DNA from: Patiria miniata
Lineage: Eukaryota; Echinodermata; Asteroidea; Valvatida; Asterinidae
DNA: 64,000 bases
Assembly: GCF_015706575.1 (NCBI RefSeq)
Contig: NW_024037076.1
Span: forward strand, 558,001 to 622,000
Reading direction: 5' to 3'
Of the stretch, positions 14,037 through 27,012 are shown piece after piece. The notes under the pieces were generated by a model, which did no database searches, had not been told where the DNA came from, and saw only the letters and a list, made by a program, of their open reading frames with translations. The number at the start of each line of letters is the position of its first letter. Position 1 is the first letter of the stretch. The translations under genes were made by a program, and so were the position numbers.

Positions 14037-16466
14037 ATGTTATCTTCTCTTTTTGTCATTCAAAACCTAACCTCGGCAACTCAGACTGAGATTCGGATAT
14101 ATGTTGCGCAGACTCGTATTACAATATGTACTGGTATACTGGGACTTCGATACAGACTTTATGACTGGGACTCAACGAGGTTTATTTTAATTACTCAAGA
14201 AAAAAATGCTTCATACGGTTTTAACAGGATCCTTGCAAGCTACCTACTGTATAGCTATGAACTAGAGCTCTGCCTGTGGCCTTGGATTTGGGGCATTGAT
14301 AGCACACCTGCACTTTTATGGAATGCAAACGCACATATTATGCAAATTACCATAAGAAAAGATCAACGTCACAAGCTTGCCATAGGTTGCTGCACAAGCA
14401 TAATGTGCCTTAAGCCGGTGTCCAATGTTGCAAAGCAAGTTTGGCGAACGATGTGTCTGCTACAAAGGCACTAGGAGTGGATAGCAGGGTTATGTACATG
14501 TAAATATAATGTAATGGAGTTTAATGGCGGATGTTTGAGTACGGTACGCGGTGTATGCACACAGTGCCTGTGATATATCATTGCGCCATTTTGTAAAATA
14601 AAATTGCGATACAATGCAATGACGCTGGTAATTATATTTTAATTACCATCAAGTGCTTCAGCAGGGGCGGAGCCAGAAATCAGATGGGGGCAGACTGTTA
14701 AGTCGTTAATTATGGCTTCTGAATTACATGTTTTTTGAAAGAGTGCATGAAGGGCACAGACACATTTGTGTGAAAATCACTCCAAGTTTAGATTGAGATA
14801 CTCAAAACAAAAGAAAAGAATTACTCCTGCACATGACGGTTAATGTTTTCTTGTAGATGGTAGTTTCTTTTAAAGAAATAAAATCGTGAGTTTTTGACGT
14901 GTACTACACTTTCTTTTAAAGAGGCATTGGCACACTCAGCCGAGAATAACAAATTATATAGTGCAGTGAAAACAAGGTCATTTTATAAGGGGATAATAAT
15001 AGGTACTAATTAGTGTTCGGCTGATGAAGCCCCTACTAAAAATTGGTGAGCATAGAAGAACGATCTCTCAGATTATGAAATATAATTGCGAGTTTTTACT
15101 CCATGTGTGTACACGGAATGTCACATTCCTATGTCAACATAAAAAGCGTTGCAAAATAGCGCGAAAAGTGAGGCTTTCCATTCAGCAGCTAATATAACAC
15201 TAATTACTGTATCAACAACACACAAATTGTTCATAAAGTTGTTGTTAACGTTGTGAGTTTTAATCTGGCATGAAAATATATTGTGTTTTGTTGTTAGTTT
15301 GTAAAAAAGGTTGAATAAATGAAGCATACTTTCTGAGAAACAAAATTATCATCTGCTGTATGTGTTCTAGCTTTGTCGATTCTGCTTCCTTCAACCATGT
15401 TTTAATACTGCATCAAACAACTGTGTCAAAAGAAACATGTAGTTCCAACTAATTGAATCTCTGTGGCACATTTTCTCCATCAGTCAAGCTACCAGACTAC
15501 TGATGGGGTCAGTCTCTTCAAACAGTAGGACATATACCAGTCTAGTCTTAGGTTTCAAATCTAATCGCTTTGCTTTTCAGGTGCAAAATGTTGAAGAAAA
15601 GTGTCCTTTAAACATAGAATTGATACTTCAAACTTGAATGGTGAAGTACCGAGGACCTTGCATTCGCCTCGTGAAATGTTTGGAGAATTTTGTCAGCTAT
15701 CATAGAGTGAGTCAAACTGGGCTAACTTAAGTTTCGCATGTTTTTCTGCACTCAAGGTCCCAGTCTGGGCCCATCCTATCTAAAGTGTCTCAACTGAACT
15801 GGAACACACGGTTGAGACGATCCCAGCCAAAGTTGGGAGCATGGTCAATTAAGTTGGGGCGTAACACTAACAGCTATACGGTGTTAATTTATACACATGC
15901 AATAATGTACGAACATGAAGAAAAGACGATCGCTCATAATGAGGAGGAATCGTATGAAAGTTTCAACTGGTGCACGGCCCCATAGGTTTGTGCACAAATT
16001 GCCTGGTTTGCTTTTCACATCCACGGTGCAACGTGTAGGCCTATTGCTTTTTCTAACAATTATGGGTCCACACGTAGTTTATACTATTTGTTATCATTCA
16101 AAATCTAAACTTGCGCAAACATGGCTAAAAATTAGCAAAAAATGTGTTGCGAAAACAATTGTATGTCAGCTTCTATGCTCACACGAGTTTGCTGAAAAAC
16201 AGTCCTCCGAACTTCGGTCTTGCCGATCGAACTGCACCTTCAATTTTGTAACTTTTAATTACAATTTCCAGAGAATTGTTGAAGTCCACAAAAGTAATGC
16301 AAGTTATTTCCTGTTTCGTAATGCCAATATTTCGCAATGCATTATGGAAATAACCGTTTTTTCCCCAATAAAAGTCGGGTAGGTGAAAGAACGCCCTCTT
16401 TTTTGTTACATTTATTTAATATGACTCCAACGTCGTTTACAGGGTCTCCAGCGGTACGAATAGCCT
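14037..16466 (+). repeat. Array unit 7 (2,430 bp)
   Basis: Short-form unit at the transition to the long form. Its left junction is the short-form join (TATGTTAT to CTTCTC). Its right end runs into the long-form continuation (TATGTTAT to AGACGACGG). Confidence 0.9.
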
Positions 16467-16535
16467 ATGTTATAGACGACGGCGAATGCCGTGGCCGTGG
16501 TCGATTACATATAAGCAGATTCGCTGATAAATTAG
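16443..16535 (+). other. Candidate 93 bp phase-1 exon in the long array unit
   Basis: A pyrimidine-containing acceptor ending TTTACAG precedes 93 bases open in phase 1 (31 codons, including VIDDGECRGRGRLHISRF), followed by a good donor, TTAG then GTAAGAC. The equivalent at about 20042-20135 has lost the acceptor (TTTAAAG) and has in-frame stops, so if this was an exon the second copy is dead. The encoded peptide resembles no family I recognise. The short units keep only the left part. Confidence 0.25.
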
Positions 16536-19500
16536 GTAAGACAACCGCCTCTTGACCTCTAGATTTGGACCATTCAGCGGGCGCTTTTTATAATCGGGTC
16601 TTCGGTCATTCACCTGTTGCGCGTCACTTACAAAACAACCTGTGTCGTGCGCTCTGTATCATCATACACGATATTGCGCCCAGTTGTTGTTGTATTACAA
16701 AACACTGCATTCGAATTGACCAATCAAACCATTAGCCCTGATTTGGGAATGAAATGACGTCACGAATGAGTAAAGTCGACTCCGATTGGCTGGCGCGCGG
16801 TTTGCATATATCTGCATGTCTAGACATACGAGACGTTATACAGGAGACTCTTGGCTACATGGATAACGGTGATACTCAGACTACAGTACGTACGCTCCCA
16901 CCACCGCCTGCTCTCTCATGCAATCGAGGTTGGCAATAAAGGAGACCCTGCGAACGAGGTTGCTATGATATTCTAAGTAGCCCCAAATTAACATCACGGT
17001 TTCACCTGCAGCTTTAAGTACGCAAAAGTTCTAACGGCCACGAGCTTATTTTGTTTTGCTTGATCAGTTTGATATTGATGGATGGATATGAGTGTTGAGG
17101 AAGTTACGTGTCGGGGTGGTTACGGGGCGGGGCTGTCAGCGCTTTTTTTAATATCAAAATTCATTCTGACATGCTATGATGGCCCCAAACTAACATCTCG
17201 ATTATTCAAGCAGTTAAGTATGCTAAACAATACTGAAGTCCGCGAGTTTATTCTGTAATGCTTTATCAGTATTTGATGCATGTATTTGAGCGTACAGGAT
17301 AAACGTGTCGGGTGGTTATGGGGCGGGGCTGTCTGGTAGGAGAATTAGTGCACATACAGTGTATTACAAAGTGGTTTACTATTGTAACGTGTATGTAATG
17401 AGATTTATATTCTGTTTGGTAAGGTGGCTGAACTCGATCAATTGCTTTCATTGAGTTAGTTGAACTTTTTTTAAGTTTACTTAAAGTCCCAACCCCCCCC
17501 CCCCCCCCCACCAAATACATGTATATAACACCCGATTTCCCAAACTACACGGAGCATTTCGTCAATAAATGCGACAACATTTCCCCGCGGCTCACGACAT
17601 CAATCAAAAGTAAGAGTTTTTGATGATAACATCATGATACATTATTCTAGTATGTATTATGAGTTCATAATACAAGCAAAATCACATCATACCAATATAT
17701 CTTCTTTTTTGTCATTCAAAACTTATAACCTCCAACTCAGACTGAGATTCAGATATGTGTCGCACAGACTCGTATTATAACATGTATTGGTATACCCGGA
17801 CTTCGATACAGACTTTAGGATTGGACTCAACGATATTGATTTTAATTACTCAAGAAAAATGCTTCATACGGTTTAAACGGGATCCTTGCAAGCGACCTGC
17901 AGTATAGCTATGAACTAGAGCTCTGCCTGTGGCCTTGGGTTTGTGGCTTTGATAGCGCACCTTTATGGAATACCAACGCACATATTATGCAAATGACCAT
18001 AAGAAAAGATCAACGTCACAAGCTTGCCATAGGTTGCTGCACAAGCATAATGTGCCTTAAGCCGGTGTCGAGTGTTGCAAAGCAAGTTTGGCGAACGATG
18101 TGTCTGCTACAAGGGCACTAGGAGTGGATAGCAGGGTTATGTACATATAAATATAATATTATGGAGTTTAATGGCGGATGTTTGAGTACGGTACGCGGTG
18201 TATGCACACAGTGCCTGTGATATATCATTGCGCCATTTTGTAAAATAAAATTGCGATACAATGCAATGACGCTGGTAATTATAATTTAATTACCATCAAG
18301 TGCTTCAGCAGGGGAGGAGCCTGAAATCAGATGGGGGCAGACGGTTTAGTCATTAATTATGGCTTCTGGATTATTTTGAAAGAGTGCATCAAGGGCACCT
18401 AAACCTTTGTGTAAACATCACTCCAAGTTTATATTGAGATACTCAAAAGAAAATAAAAGAATTACTCCTGCAAATGACGGTTAATGTTTTCTTGTAGATG
18501 GTAGTTTCTTTTAAAGAAACAAAATCGTGAGTTTTTGACGTGTAGTACACATTCTTGTAAAGAGGCATTGGCACACTCAGCCGAGAATAGCAAATTATAT
18601 AGTGCAGTGAAAACAAGGTCATTTTATAAGGGGATAATAATAGGGACTAATTACTGTTCGGCTGATGAAGCCCCTACTAAAAATTGGTGTGCATAGAAGA
18701 ATGATCTCTCAGATTATGAAATATAATTGCGAGTTTTTACTCCATGTGTGTACACGGAATGTCACATTCCTATGTCAACATAAAAAGCGTTGCAAAATAG
18801 CGCGAAAAGTGAGGCTTTCCATTCAGCAGCTAATATAACACTAATTACTGCATCAACAACACACACATTGTTTATAAAGTTGTGGTTAACGTTGTGAGTT
18901 TTAATCTGGCATGAAAATATTTTGTGTTTTGTTGTTAGTTTGTAAAAAAGGTTGAATAAATGAAGCATACTTTCTGAGAAACAAAATTATCATCTGCTGT
19001 ATGTGTTCTAGATTTGTTTTAATACTGCATCAATCAACTGTGTCAAAAGAAACATGTGGTTCCTAATCTCTGTGGCACGTTTTCACCATCAGTCATGCCA
19101 CTAGACTACTGATGGGGTCAGTTTGTTCAAAAAGTTGGACATGTACCAGTCTAGTCAGGTTTCAAATCTAATCGTTTTGCTTTTCTGGTGCAAAATGTTG
19201 AAGAAAAGTGTCCTTTAAAAATTGAATCAAGACCTCAACTTGAATGATGAAGTACTGAGGACCTTGCATTTGCCTCGTGAAATGTGTGGAGAATTGTGTC
19301 AGCTATCATAGAGTGAGTCAAGCTGGGCTAACTTTAATAAGTTTCGCATGTTGTTCTGCACTCAAGGTCCCAGTCTGGGCCCATCCTATCTAAAGTGTCT
19401 CAACTGAACTGGAACACACGGTTGGGACGATCCTAGCCAAAGTTGGGAGCACGGTCAATTAAGTTGGGGCGTAACACTAACAGGTATGTTTAGTGTTAAG

Positions 19501-20065
19501 TTATTTACATGCAATAATGTACGAACATGAAGAAAAGATGATCGCTCAAATACGTTATGCAATGAGGAGGAATCGTATAAAAGTTTCAACTGGTGCACCG
19601 CCCTATAGGTTTGTGCACAATTTGCCTGGTTTGTAATCCACAGCCACGATGCAACGTGTAGGCCTATTGCTAGTACTAAAAATCATGGGTCCACGTACAC
19701 GTAGTCTATACTATTTGTCATTATTCAAAATCTGAACTTGTGCAAACATGACTAAAAATTGTATGTCAGCTCCTATACTCACTACAATTTGCTGAAAACA
19801 GTCCTCCGAACTTCTGTCCAGCCGATCCAACTGCACCTTCAATATTGTAACTTTTAATTACAATTTGCAAGAGAGTTGTTAAAGTCCTCAAAAGTAATGC
19901 AAGTTATTTCCTGTTTCGCAATGCCTATATTTCGCAATGCATTATGGAAATAACCATCTTTTCCCCCAAAAAATTCGGGTAGATGAAAGAGCGCCCTCTT
20001 TTTGTTACATTTATTTATTCTGACTCCAACGTCGTTTAAAGGGTCTCCAGCGGTACGAACAGCCT
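16467..20065 (+). repeat. Array unit 8, long form (3,599 bp)
   Basis: The long unit contains everything in the 2.43 kb form plus about 1.2 kb (roughly 16475-17695) between TATGTTAT and CTTCTTTTTTGTC. It is more diverged from the short units than they are from each other, with many small indels between 19000 and 19990. The extra segment includes a CpG-rich promoter-like region, the GGGGCGGGGCTGTC block, and the block also seen at 953-1440 and 61860-62300. The long form is most simply read as the older structure, with the short form arising by deletion and then amplifying. Confidence 0.85.
16700..16935 (+). promoter_or_regulatory. CpG-rich promoter-like segment in the long array unit
   Basis: Within about 200 bp there are a consensus CRE (TGACGTCA, about 16755), two ATTGG inverted CCAAT boxes, an octamer-like TTTGCATAT, and many CpG dinucleotides in otherwise AT-rich DNA. 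A start codon in good context (GGCTACATGG, about 16857-16866) opens a 26-residue frame, with a possible GTACGT donor after its ninth codon. This suggests a promoter and first exon of a repeated gene, or its relic. A diverged partial copy without the CRE-to-ATG part lies at 20066-20377. Confidence 0.35.
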
Positions 20066-20377
20066 ATGTTATAGACGACGGCGAATGCCGTGGCCGTGGT
20101 CAATTACATGTGAGCAGATTCGTTGATTAATAAGGCAAGACAACCGCCTCCTGACCTCTAGATCTCCTGACCAATCAGTGGGGCCGCGCTTTCTTTATCA
20201 GGTCTTCGGTCAATCACGTGTTGCGCGTCATAGACAATGGATACAAAAAAACTGTGTCGCGCGCTCTGTATCATGCATGTTACGCGATATTACGCCCGGC
20301 TGTTGTTGTATTACAAAACACTGAATTCGAATTGACCACTCAATCCATTTAGTCCTGATTTTGGAATGAAATGACGT
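20066..20377 (+). repeat. Partial long-form array unit truncated by a LINE
   Basis: This repeats the sequence at 16467-16755 with substitutions (GACGACGGCGAATGCCGTGG block, then GACCTCTAGAT, then the GTTGTTGTATTACAAAACACTG block). It stops at AATGAAATGACGTA, where the LINE fragment begins. Confidence 0.85.
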
Positions 20378-21040
20378 ATGCAGTATTACAAGTTCATTAA
20401 ATACTTTTGTACCCTGACCTAGGGACATGTAATGAGACAGACAGGACAAAAGACTACAACAGCATATGAGGCTGCATGCAGGTGCTAAGACATAACAATA
20501 CGAAATAAATTTTTACAAATTGAAAGTTATGAATACGCAACTTGAGGTTTTCATACAATGTAGCCTGTGATGAAACTTTTCCAAAGATTCACTAAGACTG
20601 TTTCAGTTATTTACACCACGTTGAATAAGACTGTTATGAACAATTTCGTTCGACTGGAACAGATATGGATATTTTTTTCTGAAATCACGAGTATTATGTG
20701 AATATATGGTTGATGATAATGTAAAACATGTGTTAAAACAAGCAGGTAATGCATATTTCATGTACTTATACATAGTCATTTTCTAAACTTAAGTGGTAAG
20801 TGTCTTTAAATCACAGCAGTTTTAGATTTGTAATAAGTAAGTTAGCAGTATGAACACGATATGACCAGCTTTAGAAATGATGCGAACAGCTCGTTTTTGT
20901 AACAACAAAGGTCTGTCCCAATTTACTGAGGAACTATTCCAGTTTAGAACTGAATAATTTAAATACAAGCGAACTGAATAAGTATAAAGAATAACTACAA
21001 TGTTGCTTGGGGTGAATTTGAAGCGATTAATTATCAATAG
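20378..21040 (-). mobile_element. 3' end of a LINE (reverse transcriptase C-terminus and 3' UTR)
   Basis: Reading the - strand from 21037, the peptide includes NWDRPLLLQKRAVRII, the motif of the C-terminal part of CR1/Jockey-type non-LTR reverse transcriptases. Downstream in shifting frames come HNTRDF and an NNWNSLSESL-like segment, both typical of the end of that protein. Several stops and frameshifts interrupt it, so it is dead. Everything upstream of this C-terminal part is missing (5' truncation). The 3' end abuts the array at about 20378. The clade is uncertain. Confidence 0.65.
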
Positions 21041-21763
21041 TTTTTATATCTTGCTCGAGATATCACTACACTGTGTTTCTTCCACGTACGATTTTCATCT
21101 ATTGTCACACCTGGGAGTTATCAAAACTATTGTGGAACACATTGGTATGTTTGTGTTGTCTTGAAGAAAATATCACATTACTACCAGCCACCACAAGAGG
21201 GCGCACTCCATTAACGAACAGCTTCGCAAAAGTGCTCTTCCCACTTAAACGGACAAACATCTGTCACTTTTCTATCATCACTTGATAAGACAATGAAATA
21301 CGAGCAATACATAACTATCAAGTAAATATTATTGAGTTTTATGTCAAGTGGGGCAAAAAGTTTCTTGACGATGCTACGTGCAGAATTATATAGCGCCACT
21401 AAGTGACGCCGACTGGGCCTATAACCGCCCCTTGTTAAGGGCAACAATTAAGAAACGTCAAAGAAGTGAAAGGTTTCTCTTTGAATTTTTTTTTTGAAAA
21501 CACCCCACCTCTGAAGTTTTGTTTCGCCCTTAAATAATTATAACTGTTCATTATTGTTAAACATGAATATATATGTTTAGTATTTTGTTTTGAGGGACAG
21601 CTAGCTGATAACTTTAATTAAGTAATGATTATTGTTTTACATGTGGCTTTTGTTCACAAGCAGCACAAAGTGAAAACCCTAGAAAAGGCTTACCTGGCTT
21701 GACTACGGACCACTCAACGGACCGCTGATCGACAGCAGACCAGCACGGAGAGACGACAGCAAC

Positions 21764-21853
21764 ATGCACTTTCTAGTACTGGCGACCATTCTGGTGGCGA
21801 CCACAGGCCAACTCGTTCGAGCGGCCGAACATGTTCACCCCGGGCCAGACCTG
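21764..21853 (+). CDS. Candidate first coding exon of a secreted protein (signal peptide)
   Basis: The ATG in the context CAGCAACATGC opens a peptide, MHFLVLATILVATTGQLVRA, then AEHVHPGPDL. This has a short N-region, a hydrophobic core of about 12 residues and a plausible signal-peptidase site near residue 20. A donor follows directly (CTG then GTATGT), in phase 0. Without splicing the frame continues to a stop at 21952 (62 residues, including one CAC pair). The upstream 100 bases are GC-richer than their surroundings. No later exon could be recognised on this strand before the NLR gene, so the full product is unknown. The paralogous site at about 44300 has lost the start codon. Confidence 0.4.
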
Positions 21854-22037
21854 GTATGTGCATGTAAGGAAGTTACCAAAGATGTCATTAACAGACGGGG
21901 TACAGGCACATTTCAACTAAAATACATGACAGTGCACTATAGGTACAGCTGACCTTCAGCGATTCCGTTGTTTGTTCTTCATTTTTATTGCAACCCTGCC
22001 TGCATATATTATTTACTGAGAATGGACCTGAGATTAC

Positions 22038-22425
22038 CTGTGGCGTAGCCTCGGGGGGGGGGGGTACACCCCCTTAATATTTGGTAAAGAGTACCCTTTA
22101 GTACACAACTGCCCTTTAGTCACCAGCGGTTAACCCCTTAATATGTTGTAAAGAGTGCCCTTTTTTAACACACGAGCCTTTGTTCTTTTACCCGCGGTCT
22201 TTTACGCAAGGGGGCGCTGTTCAAATTCGACGATTATTAACACTAGATTACAGAATGGTGTACCGTATTTTGAACAGGCGGACATTCTACCAGTATAATT
22301 TTTTGGGGTGTCACAGCGAGGGGGGTTGACTTCTTTTTTAGGAATTTGTATGATTTTTTTTTTGACAGAGCTGAGGGGGGGGGGGGGGGGGGTTTGAACC
22401 CCCCCCCGGAATACTAATACTATTT
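22038..22425. mobile_element. G-tract-rich hAT-like MITE, imperfect
   Basis: It begins at a GTGGCGTAGCC end followed by a long G run, and contains further G/C homopolymers near 22372-22410. The structure is that of the short non-autonomous hAT-like elements elsewhere in this window. The matching right terminal repeat is not clear and no target duplication could be read. It is absent from the paralogous segment near 44.4-44.9 kb. Confidence 0.4.
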
Positions 22426-23009
22426 TCTTAATTATACACAGACTAGTTTTCTACCTTTCACACACTGCTAAAAACTATTTAAACATCTTATTTCAAGAAA
22501 AATGTTTTTATCTCACTCTCTACTGAGACAAGAAATAAATTTTATAATACGAAATGTAAGAAAATCATTTTAGCAGTGCAACCCTGATGGAGTCAATATT
22601 TGTAAAACCACTTTTGCCCATTAAGTTGTAGCGCCCACACTTCAAATTCCTTGAGGTAATCTTCAGTCTATGAAGTAAGCATAACACTTCGAATCGCTGC
22701 ACAAATCCTTTGTGTTATGAAACTCATTATTAGCAGGCAGATTCAGTCACACTTCACTACGCCCTACAGTGCTGTTTCTTGTGCAGTGACTCTCTGTGTG
22801 ACACAGTTACTTTCACCTGAAACTGGCCTGCAGGGTTTTTAAGGGTTTTTCATTTCATTCTGAATAGTGACTTCCCACTAGGAGTGTTATTAAGACCTTA
22901 CCTTATCTCGTTCCAGATACTCGGAAATTGAGAAGGACGATGAGTTCCAATTTTGTTCAACTTGCAATGACTGGGGACAAAACACTTTCTCGTGCGTACG
23001 ACACACGAC

Positions 23010-23055
23010 TTGAAAAGATGGCGGTAATACCCACAATGCTTTGGGAAGTTTGTGT
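23010..23055 (+). promoter_or_regulatory. Conserved YY1-like plus ZNF143-like motif pair
   Basis: AAGATGGCGG matches the YY1 core, and CCCACAATGC just downstream matches the core of the ZNF143/SBF site. The block from GACTTGAAAAG to GGGAAGTTTG is identical in the paralogous flank at about 45252-45297, although neighbouring sequence differs. This suggests a promoter remnant or a constrained element; it could also be the edge of a repeat. Confidence 0.3.
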
Positions 23056-25390
23056 TCTCACGAGAGGGCGCTCTTAGATAATGACAGTAGGGAGTGATTG
23101 AGCCCCAGCTCAAGCTTTTGTTGCACAAAACAATTGAACTTTAATTTTTAATGTTATTATGAATTTTATGTCTCTGCTTGTCAGAAAATAAACTAAGAAC
23201 AAGAAATACACAAATCTCTGGATCTGGAAATGAAAATGAACTCAATGAATACAAGGAAAATCGGCTATTTCCGTTTGAACGTTGAAGCAGTGTAGGCCTA
23301 CTTAGAAATCGACCAAGTAGTTTTAATTCAAATTGGCTAGTCAGTACTCCCTTTGTTTGAAAGAAATTCCCTCGAATAAGGAACAAACTATAGCTCCACG
23401 ATAGGACCCTCTTCTTGTCACAGCTCCGAGGGGGGCATAGACGTGCACTAGTGACCGAATCATGCCAGTCCATAATGTGTTTTATAGCTCACGTATGTCC
23501 AAAATACAACATATGAAAGGAAACATTTCATGGTTTCATAATTGAGCTGTTTTAATTCAACAATTAACTCATAACAATTCAACTATAAGCAATTCAACAA
23601 TTAAAGGAAAGCTTTTAGTTTCCCTAGATTAAGTTTTGATTTTGAGTTTTTGAGAGGGCGCTTTAACCAGTCAAACAATTTTGTGGATAGTGCCCAATCG
23701 ATCATGCACTATATATTCCCCAGAAATTACGAGCGCGCGATGTTTTGACGCGCGTCTAGTTCACGATGATGCAAATGTCATGCACTAGCCTACAGTGAAG
23801 CACACGTGACCGTGTTTCAGCCAACCAGGATAAAGAAGCAGCAAGAGGTATGTTATAAAATAGAATACGATTGAAACAACATTATCACACCAGAAACAAT
23901 AATTGTGAAATACAAACATGATGCAAGTTACCAGACTCATGTCAAAACATCTACTCAATCAGATTATTACTTGCATAAAAGGACCATTTTCCTGTCATGT
24001 GTAAGAGTAAATAAGTGTTAAAAAATACGTAAGTGCAAAACAGTTAAATATAACAACTCAAACTCCGTTATCAATTAATTTTATTGTCTTTTGTAAATTG
24101 TCTTCCAAAGGACTTCGTGAATTAAGTCAAACTTTCCTCATTTTTTCGTCTGCAACGCATCACACTTGATGTATACATCCACATTAATTTGGTTGTCTTC
24201 ACTTTCACTCAGAACAGAAATAATCTTGAATAGAGTTGTCCCCCCTTCAAATTGGGGGACCAGTAACTAGCTCCCATTTAAAGCCATTGACTGGATGACC
24301 TCTGCGCGTGCGCAGCATGATTGTTTATTATGAATCACTATGCATAATTTAACACATGGTTGTCAAAAAAACTGACTCTTGTCTTACCATAAAATAAGTA
24401 CGCAAAATCGCCAGTGTCTCCATCAAGACATCTTTCAAAGCATTCAAACTGCACGGGTTTTAAACACTCAACACTAATGTCCCTCTCTGTTTATTGATAT
24501 TTGCCAGAGGCACGTTCGAATTCAGCAAAAATCAAAGCGCATCACCTCAAAAATTGCACATGCGTTTGCTTATGGCCATTTTTGCAATAGGCTGGTTGCG
24601 CGCAAATATTACCGTTGTGATTTTGAATTCAGGAGGCGGGATTCAGACCTTTGCACGTCCTGCATATAATTTGCATACATTAGAAGGAAAGCCTCATAAT
24701 GTATTCATGATTCACTGCTAGCTACCTGTCCCCATATTGAAAATCCGAAGGACAATGGGGACAGGGAACCAGACTAGGAACCCCACCGCTTCAACAGTTA
24801 CTGCTTCACTTGCAGTTTTGTTTAAATAGTGCTCTTCACACCAATTTTAGCACCAACATTTATACAACATATAATTGAAATATAAATATATGTGTTCTTA
24901 TCAGAGAGACAATTATTTTACATTATTTACAGTATTATTACCAATATTGTAGTTTACTGGTTGAAGTAATCCCAAAAGCACTAAATACTCAATGTTTTCA
25001 AGGTTTTTACACAGATACCATAACACAACTGTCAGGCCAACCAGTCTATAAAACAATATAATTCTATTTACAAAAATATACATGTACATGTAAATGTATT
25101 TGCCATCAGTGGTTGGATGAGTCCCAAAACTACTCAAAGGATACTCATTGTTAGAAACATAAACACAGCTATATACATAAACACAACTGTAGTCTGGTTA
25201 ACAAGTTTCAACGTGTGAAGGAAATGGACCAAACCACCCAAACAGCCTCAGTGTTTGATAAGAAATCAACGAGTACCATGCATAACCTGTGTATCGACTT
25301 AGTGGGGTTTAAATGCACACACGTACAGATTCGAAGCCTATTATAATTTTGTTTGCCAATTTAAAAGTTTGCAGATGCACAATCAGCAAA

Positions 25391-25745
25391 TCATTTACAC
25401 TCCAAAAAGTCCCCGGTCAGATTCGACCCGAATCCGGGTCAAATTTGACCTGACACTTTTCCAGGTCAAAATGACACTTCCCAGTTACGGCCAGTCTTCC
25501 GGCCATTTGACCCTAATATTGATCGCCATTTTGACATAAAGATTGTTGTTCTGATAACACAAGTGCCTATTTTATAGGGGGAGGAATGTTATGTTGATCG
25601 CCATTTTGACATAAAGATTGTCGTTCTGATAAGAAAAGTGTCTATTTTACAGGGGGTTGGGAATGTCATTTTGACCCAGAAGGGTGTCAGGTCCATTTTG
25701 ACCCGGATTCCGGGTCGAACCTGACCCGGGACCTGTAAGAGTGTA
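25391..25745. mobile_element. Palindromic MITE, copy 1
   Basis: Terminal inverted repeats of over 50 bp start with TTACACTC and end with GAGTGTAA. They contain CAGATTCGACCCGAATCCGG on one side and its near complement on the other. The interior holds a tandem duplication of about 90 bp (the GATCGCCATTTTGACATAAA block occurs twice). The paralogous copy at 48388-48657 shares the same flanks, so the element was present before the segmental duplication. A third copy lies at 36020-36570. Confidence 0.75.
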
Positions 25746-26479
25746 AGTTTGACTTTTATGACAAACCATTGTGTCGTACTAGAGGGTGAACCGCCTACTG
25801 TCCTACACGCAGCGTGACTCTGCTAACGATCTGAATCAATAATATGTTGCGATGTTTATGCTTTAACAGGAGTCGATGAGTGACATACAGTTTTAGTAAC
25901 ATACAGTTTTAATGATCTGTTTTGTTCTTTGGTATTTGCACAAGTACCCGATTTCATAGCGTTAGTCTAGTTATTGTTTAAGGAGAACACAAAGTTCACA
26001 TTTGGCCAAAACCAAAACCGTTATCATGGCTGGGAATCCTGTTTTTTTTTTACGGCAAATGTGGTCGAGATTAACGTCCCAGTTTCCAGGACTCTTCATT
26101 AGCTGTTTCGGCAAGTCAGCTTAGATGGCTCTTCCTTTCGTAAATGTTTCGTAAATTTTGAAGAGGGTGCTAAGGCCTATGGGCTCCGTACACCAAAACC
26201 TCTTCAATGGCCAGAAAAGGAGAGATGGGGGAGACCTAGACTGGTTCCCGGTCTATCCATTGCAGACTTCGAATGTATCCAAAGTTATGCGGGCGGGGAT
26301 TAGTCTGAGAGACCATCGAAAGAGACATGGAGCCCATTGAAAGAGACATCGTGGCTAATAACTTTGGCACATTTACGAAGTCGTGCGTACTTCGCGTGCG
26401 AAGAAGAGTACGTACACACACGCTGTGTGTCTCGTCCACAGGGCTCTCAAAAGTAGTAAAAAGCAACCTCTTGCAGACG

Positions 26480-26905
26480 CACGGAGCACATATCTAAAGA
26501 ACTATAGGTCCGATTTGGTTTTAACTTGATATGTACCTGTACCGGGACGTGTCATAGATGAAAAGTTACATGACGTCATGATGACATTATTACATGTTAT
26601 GTGACTTTACATTAAAGGGGCATTTTTCGAGGCTTATTTCAAAAGAACTAAAAGTTGAATTTGGTTGTAATTTAGTAGGTGGGTTGTAGATACCTAGGCA
26701 GGGATGTGTTACGGATTAAAATTGAAGTGCCGTCACGATGACGTCATCACAAGTCATGTTACGCCACATGAAAGGGACCATTTCAAATATCTTTATCTTA
26801 ATATGATTACGTCATGCTGACGTTATAATATGTCATATACATGTACATCACGTGTTATTGATGAAATTTGAAGTGACGTCGTCATGTCATCATCACGTCA
26901 CAGTT
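26480..26905. repeat. CRE-containing diverged tandem repeat, copy 1
   Basis: About three diverged units of roughly 140 bp share a pattern: GGTCCGATTTGGTTGTAACTT-like start, a GGGATGTGT block, and one or two TGACGTCA/ATGACGTCAT sites (about 26571, 26736 and, as TGACGTCGTCA, 26874). The block sits directly downstream of the stop codon of NLR gene A and is repeated beyond gene B at 49085-49500. Confidence 0.6.
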
Positions 26906-27006
26906 ATTTCAAACAGCCGAAACAGCTTGTGTTTGTCCACTCATTTCAAGTTAAGTTTTAATTTTGTAAGTATGTTCAGTATACTCAAATATTCTCAACC
27001 TCCTTT

Positions 27007-27012
27007 TTTAAT
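27007..27012 (-). terminator. Possible polyadenylation signal (ATTAAA) of NLR gene A
   Basis: On the - strand ATTAAA lies about 13 bases beyond the stop codon; a second ATTAAA is at 26957-26962. No AATAAA is close by. Both ATTAAA copies are conserved beyond gene B (49602-49607 and 49552-49557). Confidence 0.3.

Noticed and set aside
1618-16382. Recurrent 111- and 145-residue open frames in the tandem array
   Set aside because: They repeat only because the DNA repeats. Frames are broken in some units by single-base and larger indels, there is no recognisable domain, and no start or splice context is conserved apart from the DNA itself.
640-20377. Array as rDNA, 5S, histone or snRNA gene cluster
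   Set aside because: I looked for the conserved starts and cores of 5S rRNA, U1, U2, U4, U5, U6 and the core histones and found none. The unit remains unidentified.
23700-23860. Possible noncoding first exon with donor (AGCAAGAG then GTATGT) in both flanks
   Set aside because: The donor-like site is present in both copies (GTATGT and GTGTGT), but no acceptor partner or downstream exon could be recognised, so it was not annotated.
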